From Paucibacter sp. PLA-PC-4 (GTDB lineage: Bacteria; Pseudomonadota; Gammaproteobacteria; Burkholderiales; Burkholderiaceae_C), in contig NZ_JAPFGP010000012.1 of NCBI RefSeq assembly GCF_026241155.1, forward strand, positions 62,001 through 126,000: a stretch of DNA of 64,000 bases, read 5' to 3'. This document shows positions 9,948 to 18,612 of the stretch, in pieces. The position numbers and the translations under genes were made by a program. Each line of letters begins with the position of its first letter. Position 1 is the stretch's first letter. Under the pieces are notes generated by a model. The model was not told where the DNA came from, made no database searches, and saw only the letters and a program-made list of their open reading frames with translations.

Positions 9948-11732
9948 TCAGAAGGTTTCCCAGTCGCCATCGGCTGCGGCCATGGCGGGCTTGGCGGGCT
10001 TGGCGCTGGGCGCAGCCGATGGTTTCGCAGGCGGGCGCGGCGCGGCGCGCAACGCTGGCGCCGGATTCGCGACGGCGGCAGTCCGGGCTGGCGCCGCCGG
10101 TGCGGGCTTGCTGGGGCTGAACGCCTTGACCGGCGTGGCCGCTGGCGCCAGCATCGCGCTGGTCTGCTTGCTGATGCGGAACTTGTCGACCGCCAGGGCC
10201 AGGCGTTCGGCCTGGTCCTTCAGGCTCTCGGCCGCAGCGGCGGACTCTTCCACCAGCGCGGCGTTTTGCTGCGTCATCTGGTCGAGCTGCACCACCGACT
10301 GGTTGACCTGACCGATGCCATCGCTCTGCTCGGCCGAGGCGGCGGTGATCTCGCCGATGATGTCGGAGACGCGCTGCACGCTGGAGACGATGTCGCTCAT
10401 CGAGCTGCCGGCCTCCTGCACCAGGCGGGCACCGGTCTCGACGCGCTCGACGCTGGCACCAATCAGGGTCTTGATCTCGCGTGCGGCCTCTGCGCTGCGC
10501 TGGGCTAGCGAGCGAACCTCGCCGGCCACGACCGCGAAGCCGCGGCCCTGCTCGCCAGCGCGTGCCGCTTCGACGGCCGCATTCAAGGCCAGAATATTGG
10601 TTTGGAACGCGATGCCATCGATCACGCCGATGATGTCGCTGATCTTCTTCGAGCTGGTGTTGATCTCGTCCATCGTCGAGACCACCTGGTTGACCACCTG
10701 GCCGCCCTTGGCGGCGGCGTTCGACGCCGAGGACACTAACTGGTTGGCGGTGCGGGCCGAATCGGCGGTCTGCTTGACGGTGCCGGTCAGCTGCACCATC
10801 GAGGAGGCAGCCTGCTGAAGATTGGAGGCTGTTTGCTCGGTGCGGCCCGACAGATCCTGGTTGCCGGTCGCGATCTCGACCGAGGCGGTGCGGATGCTGT
10901 CGGCCGATGTGCGCAGCTGACCCACCAGGTTCTGCAACGAGGCCTGCATATTCTGCAGCGAGCGCATCAGATGCGAAGCTTCGTCCTGGCCTTCGACCAC
11001 GGCGGCGCTGCTGGTCAGGTCCCCCTTGGCGATAGCTTCGGCCAGCAATTCAGCCTCGGCCAGTGGCTTGCAGATGCTCTGCATGTTCAAGAGGGTCAAG
11101 GGCACCACGACGGCGGCGGCCAGGGCCAGCACGACGATGAAGGCTGTCAAGACTTGGCGTTGGGTTGCCTCGGCACGCTGCTGGGTATCGGCGGCTTCCT
11201 GCTGCAGCGCGGCGCGCAACTCGTCGATCTGCTTCTCGGCCAAGGTCACATCGTCCTTGGCACGGCCCAGTAGCTTGTCGGCCACGGCCGCGTTGTCATA
11301 GCCGCCAGCTTCCAGCTGGGTCAGCACCGGCTGGGCCTTGGTTGCGTAGGCGTCCAACAGGGTCAGCACCTTGGCCATGCTGGCCTTGTCGCCGGCGCTT
11401 TCTCCACTGCGCATGGCCTTGGCGATCTCGGCGATGGCCTTGCGCGAGTCGTCCCACTTGGCGCGCATCGCCTTGACGGTCTCGGGCTTCTCGTAGTTGA
11501 TGATCATGTCCTTCTCGAAGCGCCGCATCTCCCCCATGGCGTGAACCAGGCGGGTGACTTGGTTGGCTTCGCCGACGGACACTTCGGCGAACTGCTTGGT
11601 CTGGTCGCGCATCGAGTTCATGCCCAGCAGACCGACACTGCCCACAGCCAGCAGCAGCACCAGCACCATGGCGATCGCGCCAATCATGCGGGTGCGTATG
11701 CTGAAGCGGCGGAGCATTGCACTCATACTCAT
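9948..11732 (-). CDS. Methyl-accepting chemotaxis protein, four-helix-bundle type, CheR tether
   Basis: Receptor of 594 residues located between cheA and cheW. A helix at about 15-35 and another at about 190-215 enclose a purely helical periplasmic region of about 150 residues, as in the 4HB_MCP (Tar/Tsr-like) sensor class. A HAMP domain and the signalling coiled coil follow with the standard hairpin tip. The protein ends ADGDWETF, the CheR/CheB docking pentapeptide. The first ATG has AGGGG seven bases upstream and is preferred over two internal Met codons nearby. Its place inside the operon suggests it is the main receptor partner of this CheA/CheW pair. Confidence 0.94.
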   Translation of the reverse strand: MSMSAMLRRFSIRTRMIGAIAMVLVLLLAVGSVGLLGMNSMRDQTKQFAEVSVGEANQVTRLVHAMGEMRRFEKDMIINYEKPETVKAMRAKWDDSRKAIAEIAKAMRSGESAGDKASMAKVLTLLDAYATKAQPVLTQLEAGGYDNAAVADKLLGRAKDDVTLAEKQIDELRAALQQEAADTQQRAEATQRQVLTAFIVVLALAAAVVVPLTLLNMQSICKPLAEAELLAEAIAKGDLTSSAAVVEGQDEASHLMRSLQNMQASLQNLVGQLRTSADSIRTASVEIATGNQDLSGRTEQTASNLQQAASSMVQLTGTVKQTADSARTANQLVSSASNAAAKGGQVVNQVVSTMDEINTSSKKISDIIGVIDGIAFQTNILALNAAVEAARAGEQGRGFAVVAGEVRSLAQRSAEAAREIKTLIGASVERVETGARLVQEAGSSMSDIVSSVQRVSDIIGEITAASAEQSDGIGQVNQSVVQLDQMTQQNAALVEESAAAAESLKDQAERLALAVDKFRISKQTSAMLAPAATPVKAFSPSKPAPAAPARTAAVANPAPALRAAPRPPAKPSAAPSAKPAKPAMAAADGDWETF

Positions 11733-11756
11733 TCGGATACCCCTGTAGATTCGACT

Positions 11757-13880
11757 TCAGTGACGCGAGCGCCTGACAAGGCTGCCCACATCGAGAATCA
11801 GCGCGACGCGGCCGTCGCCCATGATGGTGGCGCCCGAGACATCGGGCACCTTGCGGTAATTGGCTTCCAGGTTCTTCACGACCACCTGCTGTTGGCCTAG
11901 CAACTCGTCCACCAACATGGCCACGCGGCCCCCTTCGGCTTCCACCACCACCATGATGGAGCTGACATGCTCGAAATCGAAACGTGGAACATTGAAAACC
12001 TGCTCCAATTCCACGACTGGCATGTATTCGTCGCGCACCTCGACCACGCGGCCCGAGCCGCCGACGGTCTTGATGGTGTCGGCTTGAACCTGGAAGGACT
12101 CGACCACCGAAGCCAGCGGCAGGATGTAGACCTCGTCGCCGACGCCCACGCTCATGCCGTCCATGATGGCCAGGGTCAGTGGCAGACGCACCGAGACCTT
12201 CATGCCATAGCCTTCGGCCGAGTCGATCTCGACTGTGCCGCCCAGCTGGGTGATATTGCGCTTGACCACGTCCATGCCGACGCCGCGTCCCGAGACATCG
12301 GTGACCTGGTCGGCGGTGGAAAAGCCGGGCGCAAAGATCAGGCCCCAGACCTCGGCGTCGCTCATCGAGTCGGGTGCATCGATGCCTTTTTCACGGGCTT
12401 TCTTGATCAGCTTGTCGCGGTTCAGGCCGCGGCCATCGTCGCGCACCTCGATCACGATGGAGCCGCCCTGGTGCGACGCTACCAGGGTGATCGTGCCCTG
12501 CTCGGACTTGCCCTTGGCGACTCGCTCGGCCGGCAGCTCGATGCCGTGGTCACAGCTGTTGCGCACCAGATGGGTCAGCGGATCGGTGATCTTTTCGACC
12601 AGGCCCTTATCCAGCTCGGTGGCTTCGCCCTGCGTGACCAGTTCGACCTTCTTGCCCAGTTTGGCGGCCAGGTCGCGCAGCATGCGCGGGAAGCGGTTAA
12701 ACACCCCCGACATCGGAATCATGCGGATCGACATCACCGATTCCTGCAGATCCCGGGTGTTGCGCTCCAGATCGGCCAGGCCGGAGGCCAACTGCTGATA
12801 AAGAGCCGGGTCCAGCTGGCTGCTGTTCTGCGCAAGCATGGCTTGGGTGATGACCAGCTCGCCGACCAGATTGATCAGCTGGTCGACCTTCTCGACAGAG
12901 ACGCGCAGCGTCGACTGGTCCATGCCGCCGGCTGGCGGCCGGGCCTCGGTCTTGGCGACCGGCTTGGCCACCACGGCCTTTGGAGCCTCGGCGGGCAACT
13001 GAGCCTGAGCTTCGAGTTCGGTGCCGGTCTTGCCGCTGGGCAGGCCCGGTGCATCGTCGAAGAAGCCGTAGCCGGGGTCCTTGTCGGGCACTTCGGCCGG
13101 TGGCGCGCCTGGCGCGCCCTCATGGAAACCGAAGCCGGGACCCAGCGGCAGCAGCTTGACTTGCTCGCGGGCCACATGGAAGGTGAACAGATCCAGCAGA
13201 TCGTTGTCGGTGCTGCCGGTCAGGATCTTGTAGCGGCGCATGCCGTCGGAGGACACGCCGCCGTCCAGCGGCTCTATCGTGCCCAGATCGGTGATTTCCT
13301 TGAACAGATCGACCAGGTTGTCGGCCAGGCTCAGGTCGGACAGCGGTCCGACCTGCAGCTCCAATTCGCGTGCGGTTGGCTTGGCCGGCGGTGCTGCTGC
13401 TGGCTTGGGCGCCGGTGCAGGCGCGGCGGTCTGCGCCGACGGAGCCGCCGTAACCTCCTTGCCTTCGACCAGCGCGCGGATGCTCGTCAGCAGATCGGTG
13501 GTGTCCACCGCATCGGCGCCGGAGCCCTGGTGGCGGCCCAGCTGTGCGCGCAGCGCATCGCCGGACTGCAGCAGGATGTCGACCATCGCTGCATTCGGTG
13601 CCAGCTCGTGACGGCGCAGCTTGTCCAGCAGCGTCTCCATCTGGTGGGTCAGCTCGGCCACGTCGCCGAAGCCGAAGGTAGCCGCACCACCCTTGATCGA
13701 GTGCGCGCAGCGAAAGATCGCGTTCAGCTCTTCATCGTCTGCCGTCTCGATATTCAGGTTCAGCAGCAGCTGTTCCATATTGTCGAGGTTCTCTCCGGCT
13801 TCCTCGAAGAAGACCTGGTAGAACTGACTTAGATCAATGCCGGCACTCAGGCTTGCGCCTTCGGAAGTCATTTCTCCCAT
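11757..13880 (-). CDS. cheA: Chemotaxis histidine kinase CheA
   Basis: Kinase of 707 residues that autophosphorylates and passes phosphate to CheY/CheB. P1 (HPt) occupies about 17-120 with the phosphoacceptor His60 in CAHSIKGG. A P2-like region is followed by a linker holding two related segments, GFGFHEGAPG and GYGFFDDAPG. P3 dimerisation (about 315-375), the P4 ATPase with N box (HLVRNSCDHGIELP), G1 (DDGRGLNRDK) and G2 (GRGVGMDVVKRN), and the C-terminal CheW-like P5 are all present. AAGGAG lies six bases before the ATG. The gene is 28 nt after cheY and 24 nt before the MCP gene. No CheB-type receiver is fused to it. Confidence 0.97.
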   Translation of the reverse strand: MGEMTSEGASLSAGIDLSQFYQVFFEEAGENLDNMEQLLLNLNIETADDEELNAIFRCAHSIKGGAATFGFGDVAELTHQMETLLDKLRRHELAPNAAMVDILLQSGDALRAQLGRHQGSGADAVDTTDLLTSIRALVEGKEVTAAPSAQTAAPAPAPKPAAAPPAKPTARELELQVGPLSDLSLADNLVDLFKEITDLGTIEPLDGGVSSDGMRRYKILTGSTDNDLLDLFTFHVAREQVKLLPLGPGFGFHEGAPGAPPAEVPDKDPGYGFFDDAPGLPSGKTGTELEAQAQLPAEAPKAVVAKPVAKTEARPPAGGMDQSTLRVSVEKVDQLINLVGELVITQAMLAQNSSQLDPALYQQLASGLADLERNTRDLQESVMSIRMIPMSGVFNRFPRMLRDLAAKLGKKVELVTQGEATELDKGLVEKITDPLTHLVRNSCDHGIELPAERVAKGKSEQGTITLVASHQGGSIVIEVRDDGRGLNRDKLIKKAREKGIDAPDSMSDAEVWGLIFAPGFSTADQVTDVSGRGVGMDVVKRNITQLGGTVEIDSAEGYGMKVSVRLPLTLAIMDGMSVGVGDEVYILPLASVVESFQVQADTIKTVGGSGRVVEVRDEYMPVVELEQVFNVPRFDFEHVSSIMVVVEAEGGRVAMLVDELLGQQQVVVKNLEANYRKVPDVSGATIMGDGRVALILDVGSLVRRSRH

Positions 13881-13908
13881 GCTTTACTCCTTGTTGTGGC
13901 GCCAGGCC

Positions 13909-14271
13909 TCAGCGAATCACTTTGCCGATCACCTCGATCAGCTTGGCCGGGTCAAAAGGCTTGACCAGCCAGCCTGTGGCGCCGGCGGCACGGCCGGCCT
14001 GCTTCATCTGGTCGCTGGACTCGGTGGTCAGGATCAGGATGGGTGTGGTTTTGAACTTGGGGTTGTCGCGCAGTTTCTTGGTCAGGCTGATGCCGTCCAT
14101 GCGCGGCATGTTTTGATCGGTCAGCACCAGATCGAAATCGCGCGAGCTGGACTTTTCCCAGGCATCCTGGCCATCGACCGCCTCAACCACATTGAAACCT
14201 GCGTTCTTGAGGGTGAAGGAGACCATCTGGCGCATCGAGGCCGAATCGTCCACAGCAAGAATTGAATGCAT
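13909..14271 (-). CDS. cheY: CheY-type response regulator (che operon copy)
   Basis: Single receiver domain of 120 residues. The acid pocket is Asp8-Asp9, the phosphoacceptor is Asp52 (LTDQNMP), followed by Thr/Ser in ILTTES and Lys in VKPFDP. The ATG at 14271 has GGAGAG eight bases upstream; an earlier in-frame start would add seven residues with no support. It lies between the small CheZ-like gene and cheA, so CheA is its obvious kinase. It is clearly distinct from the second CheY at 39.9 kb, which is much closer to the enterobacterial motor-binding form, so the two may differ in role (motor binding versus phosphate sink or another target). Confidence 0.93.
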   Translation of the reverse strand: MHSILAVDDSASMRQMVSFTLKNAGFNVVEAVDGQDAWEKSSSRDFDLVLTDQNMPRMDGISLTKKLRDNPKFKTTPILILTTESSDQMKQAGRAAGATGWLVKPFDPAKLIEVIGKVIR

Positions 14272-14320
14272 CGCTTTCTCTCCGGATAACAAGCTGATAT
14301 CGGTTGAACTTGAGAACTCT

Positions 14321-14779
14321 TTAGAACAGTTCGATGGAACCTGCGTCCATCTCGTCCTGAGTCACGGGATTTGGTCGCAGAGGCGCGATCTCGACGACCG
14401 CCTCGCCGTCTTCATCGTCGCCAAAGGTGTCGCGTGCCAGCTGGTCGGCGCAGTTGCGCAGGCGCTGGCTGGTATGGGCGATCAGCTGAGTGGCCATGTC
14501 CTGGAACTGCAGCGCCGTGATAGCCCCGGCAATGTCTTCCATCACATGGTGCAGCGCGCCGCTGTCGGCGCCGGGGTTTCCAGCGGCCTGGCGCAAGAGG
14601 GTCTGGACCTGGCTGGAGGCACTGTAGAAATGGCCAGACAATGCCTCGCCGGCATCGTCGAGCAGTCGCTGCAGTCGCTCCAGATCGTTGGTCACCGTCA
14701 TCAGGTGGTCCTGCAGTTCTGCGGCGGCCAGCAAAGGGAGCATGCCCGGCTCTTCTTCAGGGGTGGAGTTTTCGTTCAT
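14321..14779 (-). CDS. Small CheZ-like protein with DxxxQ motif, first gene of che operon
   Basis: An all-helical protein of 152 residues with no recognised domain name that I can assign securely. It starts with helices rich in Leu/Gln, then has IAGAITALQFQDMATQL: Asp94 and Gln98 form D-x-x-x-Q within a helix, just as the catalytic Asp/Gln pair of CheZ sits in QDFxDLTGQ. It ends acidic-hydrophobic (DAGSIELF), as CheZ ends in a CheY-binding tail. It is 49 nt upstream of cheY and reads into cheY-cheA-mcp-cheW. I infer a CheY-P phosphatase or a related CheY partner; this is not proven. The ATG at 14779 has GGAG 11 bases upstream; Met13 (14743) is an alternative. Confidence 0.8.
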   Translation of the reverse strand: MNENSTPEEEPGMLPLLAAAELQDHLMTVTNDLERLQRLLDDAGEALSGHFYSASSQVQTLLRQAAGNPGADSGALHHVMEDIAGAITALQFQDMATQLIAHTSQRLRNCADQLARDTFGDDEDGEAVVEIAPLRPNPVTQDEMDAGSIELF

Positions 14780-14802
14780 CGGCTTCGTCGCTCCATGCTT
14801 GT
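14776..14802 (-). promoter_or_regulatory. Possible sigma-28 promoter at head of che operon
   Basis: The minus strand reads ACAAG-N14-GCCGATGA, almost the same as the fliE promoter (TCAAG-N14-GCCGATGA). Its -10 overlaps the proposed start codon of the small CheZ-like gene, so use of this promoter would require translation to begin further in, for example at Met13 (14743). The sequence match is good but the position is awkward. Confidence 0.4.
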
Positions 14803-15040
14803 TATGTGCTGGCCTGGCTCAGACGACCGGATGGTCCGGCCATATCCGAGATCTTCGGCATTTCTTGTGGGCATGTCGACAGGACAATCGACCCGAACTG
14901 GGCCTATTTCTTGGAATCGACCCGAATCCAACAAACCTGATGCGGGTTAACGCCGAATTGTGGGCTGGGCCGCGCTGGTGCTGATAGATAGCGGCAGGGC
15001 TGCCGTGAGTTGTTGCACATTCTTGGCATACTCCCGCCCC

Positions 15041-16186
15041 ATGACTGTTTCTAGCGCCGAGCGCCGCCTGCGTGTACTCCATGTTGAGGATTCGGAACTC
15101 GATCACCAACTGATCGTGGCTCAGTTGCGCCGCGCCGGCCTGGACCTGGACGTGCATCGGGTCGATACCCTGGCCGAGGTTGCGCAGGCGCTGACCGAGG
15201 CCTGGGATGCCATCGTGTCTGACTACAACCTGCCCGGTTTCTCCGGGCTGGTGGTGCTGGACATGCTCAAAGAGAGCAAGCGGCTGATTCCTTTCGTGCT
15301 GGTTTCCGGCGAGATCGGCGAGGACACGGCCGTGGCGGCAATGCGCACCGGTGCCTCCGACTACCTGTTGAAGAACAATCTGGCGCGGCTGGCACCAGCC
15401 CTGCTGCATGCCATCGAGGCCAATGACATGCAGTGCGCCCGGCTGGAGGCCGACCGCGAGCTGCGCAAGAGCAAGCAGCGCCTGCACGAGCTGGCCGGCC
15501 ATCTGCAGACCAGTGTCGAGATGGAGCGCGCGGCGATCGCGCGCGAGATCCACGACGATGTCGGGGGTTCGCTGACGGCGCTGAAGTTTGACCTCGCCTG
15601 GATCGCCCGACATGCGCAAGACGTGGCGGTGCGCCAGCGCGTGCAGTCGGCGCTGGAGACGGTCAGCTATGCGATCGAGGCCAGCCAGCGCATCATGCAC
15701 AACCTGCGACCGGCGATCCTGGAGCAGGGGCTGGTCGCTGCGGTGCAATGGATGAGTATGCGTTTCGAGCGGCGCACCGGCATTACAACGAGCATGCGCA
15801 CCAGCCATGAGCAGATCCAACTGCCGGCCGGTGTGCCGTTGGTGGCCTACCGAACCGCGCAGGAGGCCTTGACCAATGTCAGCAAGCATGCGAACGCCAG
15901 CCGGGTCGATATCGAGCTGAGCGTCGACTCGGGCGTGCTGACCTTGGAGGTCAGCGACAATGGGCAAGGCGTGGCGCCGGGCGATCTTGCCAAGGCGCGA
16001 TCATTCGGCATCCGTGGTCTGCATGAACGGGCCGCAACCGTTGGGGGATGGGTCGATTTGAGCAGCAATAGCAGAGGGACCAGCCTGATCCTGTCGGTGC
16101 CGCTCGAAGCACCCGACGACAGCCTGGCCGAAGATGAAGCCGGCCGCGCCGCCACCCACGATCCCTCGGCATGGGGCTGCGCATGA
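15041..16186 (+). CDS. REC-HisKA_3 sensor kinase (NarX/DegS-type kinase with N-terminal receiver)
   Basis: A soluble protein of 381 residues. An N-terminal receiver (about 10-130, phosphoacceptor Asp61 in SDYNLPG, Lys in LLKNN) is joined by a short coiled coil to a HisKA_3 dimerisation domain with His171 in EIHDDVGG. A compact HATPase follows (EALTNVSKHANA, DNGQGV, GIRGLHERA). It has no transmembrane segment, so its input is the receiver, phosphorylated by another kinase. The stop overlaps the start of the LuxR-type regulator gene (ATGA), making a clear kinase-regulator pair. It is divergent from the che operon. The ATG at 15041 was chosen because the receiver begins right after it. Confidence 0.92.
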   Translation: MTVSSAERRLRVLHVEDSELDHQLIVAQLRRAGLDLDVHRVDTLAEVAQALTEAWDAIVSDYNLPGFSGLVVLDMLKESKRLIPFVLVSGEIGEDTAVAAMRTGASDYLLKNNLARLAPALLHAIEANDMQCARLEADRELRKSKQRLHELAGHLQTSVEMERAAIAREIHDDVGGSLTALKFDLAWIARHAQDVAVRQRVQSALETVSYAIEASQRIMHNLRPAILEQGLVAAVQWMSMRFERRTGITTSMRTSHEQIQLPAGVPLVAYRTAQEALTNVSKHANASRVDIELSVDSGVLTLEVSDNGQGVAPGDLAKARSFGIRGLHERAATVGGWVDLSSNSRGTSLILSVPLEAPDDSLAEDEAGRAATHDPSAWGCA

Positions 16187-16824
16187 TCAAGGTGATTCTG
16201 TGTGACGACCATGCGCTGATACGCCGCGGCATCCGCGACACCCTGTCCGATGCGGCAGATATCGAGGTCATCGGCGAGGCCGGCGACTACGGCGAGTTGC
16301 GCACGCTGATGAGACAGCCCGACAAGGACTGCGACGTGTTGGTGCTGGACATCAATATGCCGGGTCGCAGCGGCCTGGATGTGCTGCATGTGCTGAAGGA
16401 CGAGGGCAACCCGGTGCGGGTGCTGATCGTCTCGATGTATCCGGAAGACCAGTACGCGATCCGCGCGCTGAAAGCCGGCGCCTTCGGCTATGTCAACAAG
16501 GGTGGCGACCCTCAGCTGCTAGTGGCCGCGGTGCGCACCGTGGCCCAGGGCCGCAAGTATGTGACGCCCGAGATCGCCCAGATGCTGGTCGAGAGTCTGA
16601 CCGCGCCGTCTACCGAGCAGGCCCACCAGAAGCTCTCCGACCGCGAGCTGCAGACCTTGGTGATGATCGCCTCGGGCAAGCGCCTGTCCGACATCGCCGA
16701 GGAGCTGACCCTGAGCCCCAAGACTGTCAGCGTCTACCGCGCCCGCGTGCTTGAAAAGCTGGCCCTGTCGAACAACTCCGAGCTGACGGTCTACGCGATC
16801 CGCAACGGCCTGGTCGAGAGCTGA
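16183..16824 (+). CDS. LuxR/NarL-family response regulator
   Basis: A regulator of 213 residues: receiver at about 1-120 with phosphoacceptor Asp56 (VLDINMPGRSG) and a NarL/FixJ helix-turn-helix at about 145-205 (LSDRELQTLVMIASGK, LSPKTVSVYRARVLEKL). The start at 16183 overlaps the kinase stop as ATGA, indicating translational coupling; an earlier Met at 16171 is less likely. The pair resembles BvgA/UvrY-type two-component systems. Targets are unknown; a CCCTA-GTAT-TAGGG palindrome lies three bases past its stop codon and another inverted repeat precedes flhD. Confidence 0.93.
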   Translation: MIKVILCDDHALIRRGIRDTLSDAADIEVIGEAGDYGELRTLMRQPDKDCDVLVLDINMPGRSGLDVLHVLKDEGNPVRVLIVSMYPEDQYAIRALKAGAFGYVNKGGDPQLLVAAVRTVAQGRKYVTPEIAQMLVESLTAPSTEQAHQKLSDRELQTLVMIASGKRLSDIAEELTLSPKTVSVYRARVLEKLALSNNSELTVYAIRNGLVES

Positions 16825-16826
16825 GT

Positions 16827-16840
16827 CCCTAGTATTAGGG
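16827..16840. promoter_or_regulatory. Palindrome CCCTA-GTAT-TAGGG
   Basis: A perfect 5-bp inverted repeat with a four-base spacer starts 3 nt after the stop of the LuxR-type regulator gene and about 110 nt before the PEP-CTERM gene. It is too short for a strong terminator and has no T run; it looks more like a dimeric regulator site for the downstream gene. Confidence 0.4.
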
Positions 16841-16950
16841 GGTGTTGGCGAATTCCTGCATCCGCTGGCGCTGTGCTGCGTACTGAGCATGCAGCGCCGG
16901 TTCGAGAGCCTCGCGCCGGTGTGTCTGCGCTTATGCACAGGAGTTCTTCC

Positions 16951-17823
16951 ATGCAATTCTTCGCTCGCACCGGTGCCGCCTTGCTCGCCTTGAGCGCCGC
17001 CGCCGCCCAGGCCGTCACGCTGGTGGGCATCAATAGCCAGAACCAGCTCACCCGCTTTGATACCGCCAACATCGGCGCGGCTGTCAACATGGACATCAGC
17101 GGCCTGGATGCCGGGGATCGTTTCGTCGGAATCGACACGCGGCCCTCAGACGGCAAGATCTATGGTGTGACCTTGTCCAACCGTCTGTACACCTTGGACG
17201 AGATGACGGGTGCGACCAGTTTCGTTGCCAATCTGAGCAGTGCCGTTGTCCAGGGCAATCTCGCCTATGGCCTGGACTTCAACCCGGTGGCCGATGCGGG
17301 CACCGGCGCCTCGCTGCGGCTGATCAGCTCGGCCGGCGGCAATTTCGCGGTCAATGCGCTGACCGGCGCCGTCGGCAATGCCGCCAACACCGTGGCGCCG
17401 GGCTATACCGCCGTTGCCTATACCAATTCGATGCCAGGGCAGACCGGCGCGCCGGCCGGCGGCACCGCGCTGTACTACCTCGACAGTGCCAATGACACAC
17501 TGGCGCTCGCCCCCTCGGCCTTCAACACGCCCACGATCATGACCGTCGGTTCGCTGGGGGTCGATGTGCTGCGGGCCAATGGCTTCGAGATTCTCGGCAA
17601 CGGCCAGGCCTGGGCGGCGCTGAATGTTGATGCGGGCCCGGCGTTGACCACGGCGCTCTACAGCATCGATCTGAGCACTGGGCAGGCCAGCTTTGCCGGT
17701 GCCTACAACGGCACCTTGTCGGGCCTGACAGTCAGCGCGGTGCCCGAGCCGCAGACCTATGCGATGTTGATGCTGGGCCTACTGGCGATCGGCGTAGCGA
17801 CGCGCAAGCGAGCGCGCGACTGA
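16951..17823 (+). CDS. PEP-CTERM sorted secreted protein, DUF4394-like
   Basis: A protein of 290 residues with a cleavable signal peptide (MQFFARTGAALLALSAAAAQA), a beta-rich central domain that resembles the DUF4394 propeller-like family (LVGINSQNQLTRFDT, GIDTRPSDGKIYG, YGLDFNPVAD), and a C-terminal PEP-CTERM signal: VPEPQTYAMLML, a hydrophobic stretch, then RKRARD. Such proteins are processed by an exosortase and linked to exopolysaccharide or outer-surface export. No exosortase gene is in the window. GGAG lies nine bases before the ATG at 16951. It is convergent with fliR and has no evident link to flagella. Confidence 0.88.
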   Translation: MQFFARTGAALLALSAAAAQAVTLVGINSQNQLTRFDTANIGAAVNMDISGLDAGDRFVGIDTRPSDGKIYGVTLSNRLYTLDEMTGATSFVANLSSAVVQGNLAYGLDFNPVADAGTGASLRLISSAGGNFAVNALTGAVGNAANTVAPGYTAVAYTNSMPGQTGAPAGGTALYYLDSANDTLALAPSAFNTPTIMTVGSLGVDVLRANGFEILGNGQAWAALNVDAGPALTTALYSIDLSTGQASFAGAYNGTLSGLTVSAVPEPQTYAMLMLGLLAIGVATRKRARD

Positions 17824-17837
17824 GCCAGCGCCACGGG

Positions 17838-17865
17838 CTGGCCGCCTTCAGCCGAAGGCGGCCAG
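17838..17865. terminator. Strong bidirectional hairpin between convergent genes
   Basis: A perfect 12-bp stem (CTGGCCGCCTTC and its complement) closed by a four-base loop starts 15 nt after the PEP-CTERM gene stop and includes the fliR stop codon. There is no T run on either side, so termination may be partial or rely on Rho, but it would also protect both 3' ends. Confidence 0.6.
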
Positions 17866-18612
17866 CATGCGTTCCAGCGCCACCATAAAGGGCATCTGCA
17901 TCAACGGCAGCGTGGCCAGCATGCCGACCAGACCGATGCTGACGGTCAGTGGGAAGCCAACCGCGAAGACTGTGATCTGTGGCGCGACGCGGGCGATCAC
18001 GCCCAGCACCAGATTGACGAACATCAGCATCGTGATCAGCGGCAGCGCGATCCACAGGCCGATATGGAATATCTGCGCGCCCCAGACCTGGGGTTGGGCC
18101 ACGCGCAGAAAACGGAAGGGCTCGTCGCCGACCGGGAATGCAGAAAAGCTCTGGATCAGCGCGTTGATCAGCAGCAGATGGCCGTTGATCGCGATGAACA
18201 GAAAAGCCACCATCGCGCCGAAGAAGCGCGCGCTGGCCGTGCCCTGGCTGCCGGTGGCGGGGTCGAAGAAGCCAGCGAAGTTCAAGCCCATCTGCAGCCC
18301 CACCAGCTCGCCGGCAAACTCCAGCGCCGCGAACACGACGCGCACCGCAAAGCCCAGTGACAGGCCGATCAGCAGCTGCTGCGCGATCAACATCAGCAGC
18401 AGCGGCGGCGAGTCTAGCGGCACCACCGGCATCTGTGGCAGCGAGGGCTGGGCCGCCAGCGAGATAAACAGGGCCAGACCCACGCGCACCCGCATCGGCA
18501 CATTGCGCTGGCTGAAGATGGGCATGCCGGCAAACAGCGCCAGCGTGCGGATGAAGGGCCACAGCAGTGGCGTCAGCCACTGCAGCAGTTGCGCTTCGGT
18601 AAAGCTGAACAT
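17848..18612 (-). CDS. fliR: Flagellar export gate protein FliR
   Basis: A polytopic inner membrane protein of 254 residues, part of the FliPQR export gate. Hydrophobic helices run through most of its length, and GLQMGLNFAGFFDPATGSQG is a typical FliR segment. Its ATG shares one base with the fliQ stop (TGATG), so translation is coupled. It is the last gene of the fliLMNOPQR run. The end of the gene lies within a strong hairpin that likely marks the operon end. Confidence 0.96.
   Translation of the reverse strand: MFSFTEAQLLQWLTPLLWPFIRTLALFAGMPIFSQRNVPMRVRVGLALFISLAAQPSLPQMPVVPLDSPPLLLMLIAQQLLIGLSLGFAVRVVFAALEFAGELVGLQMGLNFAGFFDPATGSQGTASARFFGAMVAFLFIAINGHLLLINALIQSFSAFPVGDEPFRFLRVAQPQVWGAQIFHIGLWIALPLITMLMFVNLVLGVIARVAPQITVFAVGFPLTVSIGLVGMLATLPLMQMPFMVALERMLAAFG

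Noticed and set aside
12875-13177. Repeat GFGFHEGAPG / GYGFFDDAPG in the CheA linker as a novel element
   Set aside because: It is a short duplicated linker segment of a kind I recall in other betaproteobacterial CheA proteins; not enough to claim novelty.
11967-13832. Open frame of about 620 codons opposite cheA
   Set aside because: It is Gln/His/Asp-rich with no domain, as expected for the complement of a conserved high-GC gene; cheA has all five P domains on the other strand.
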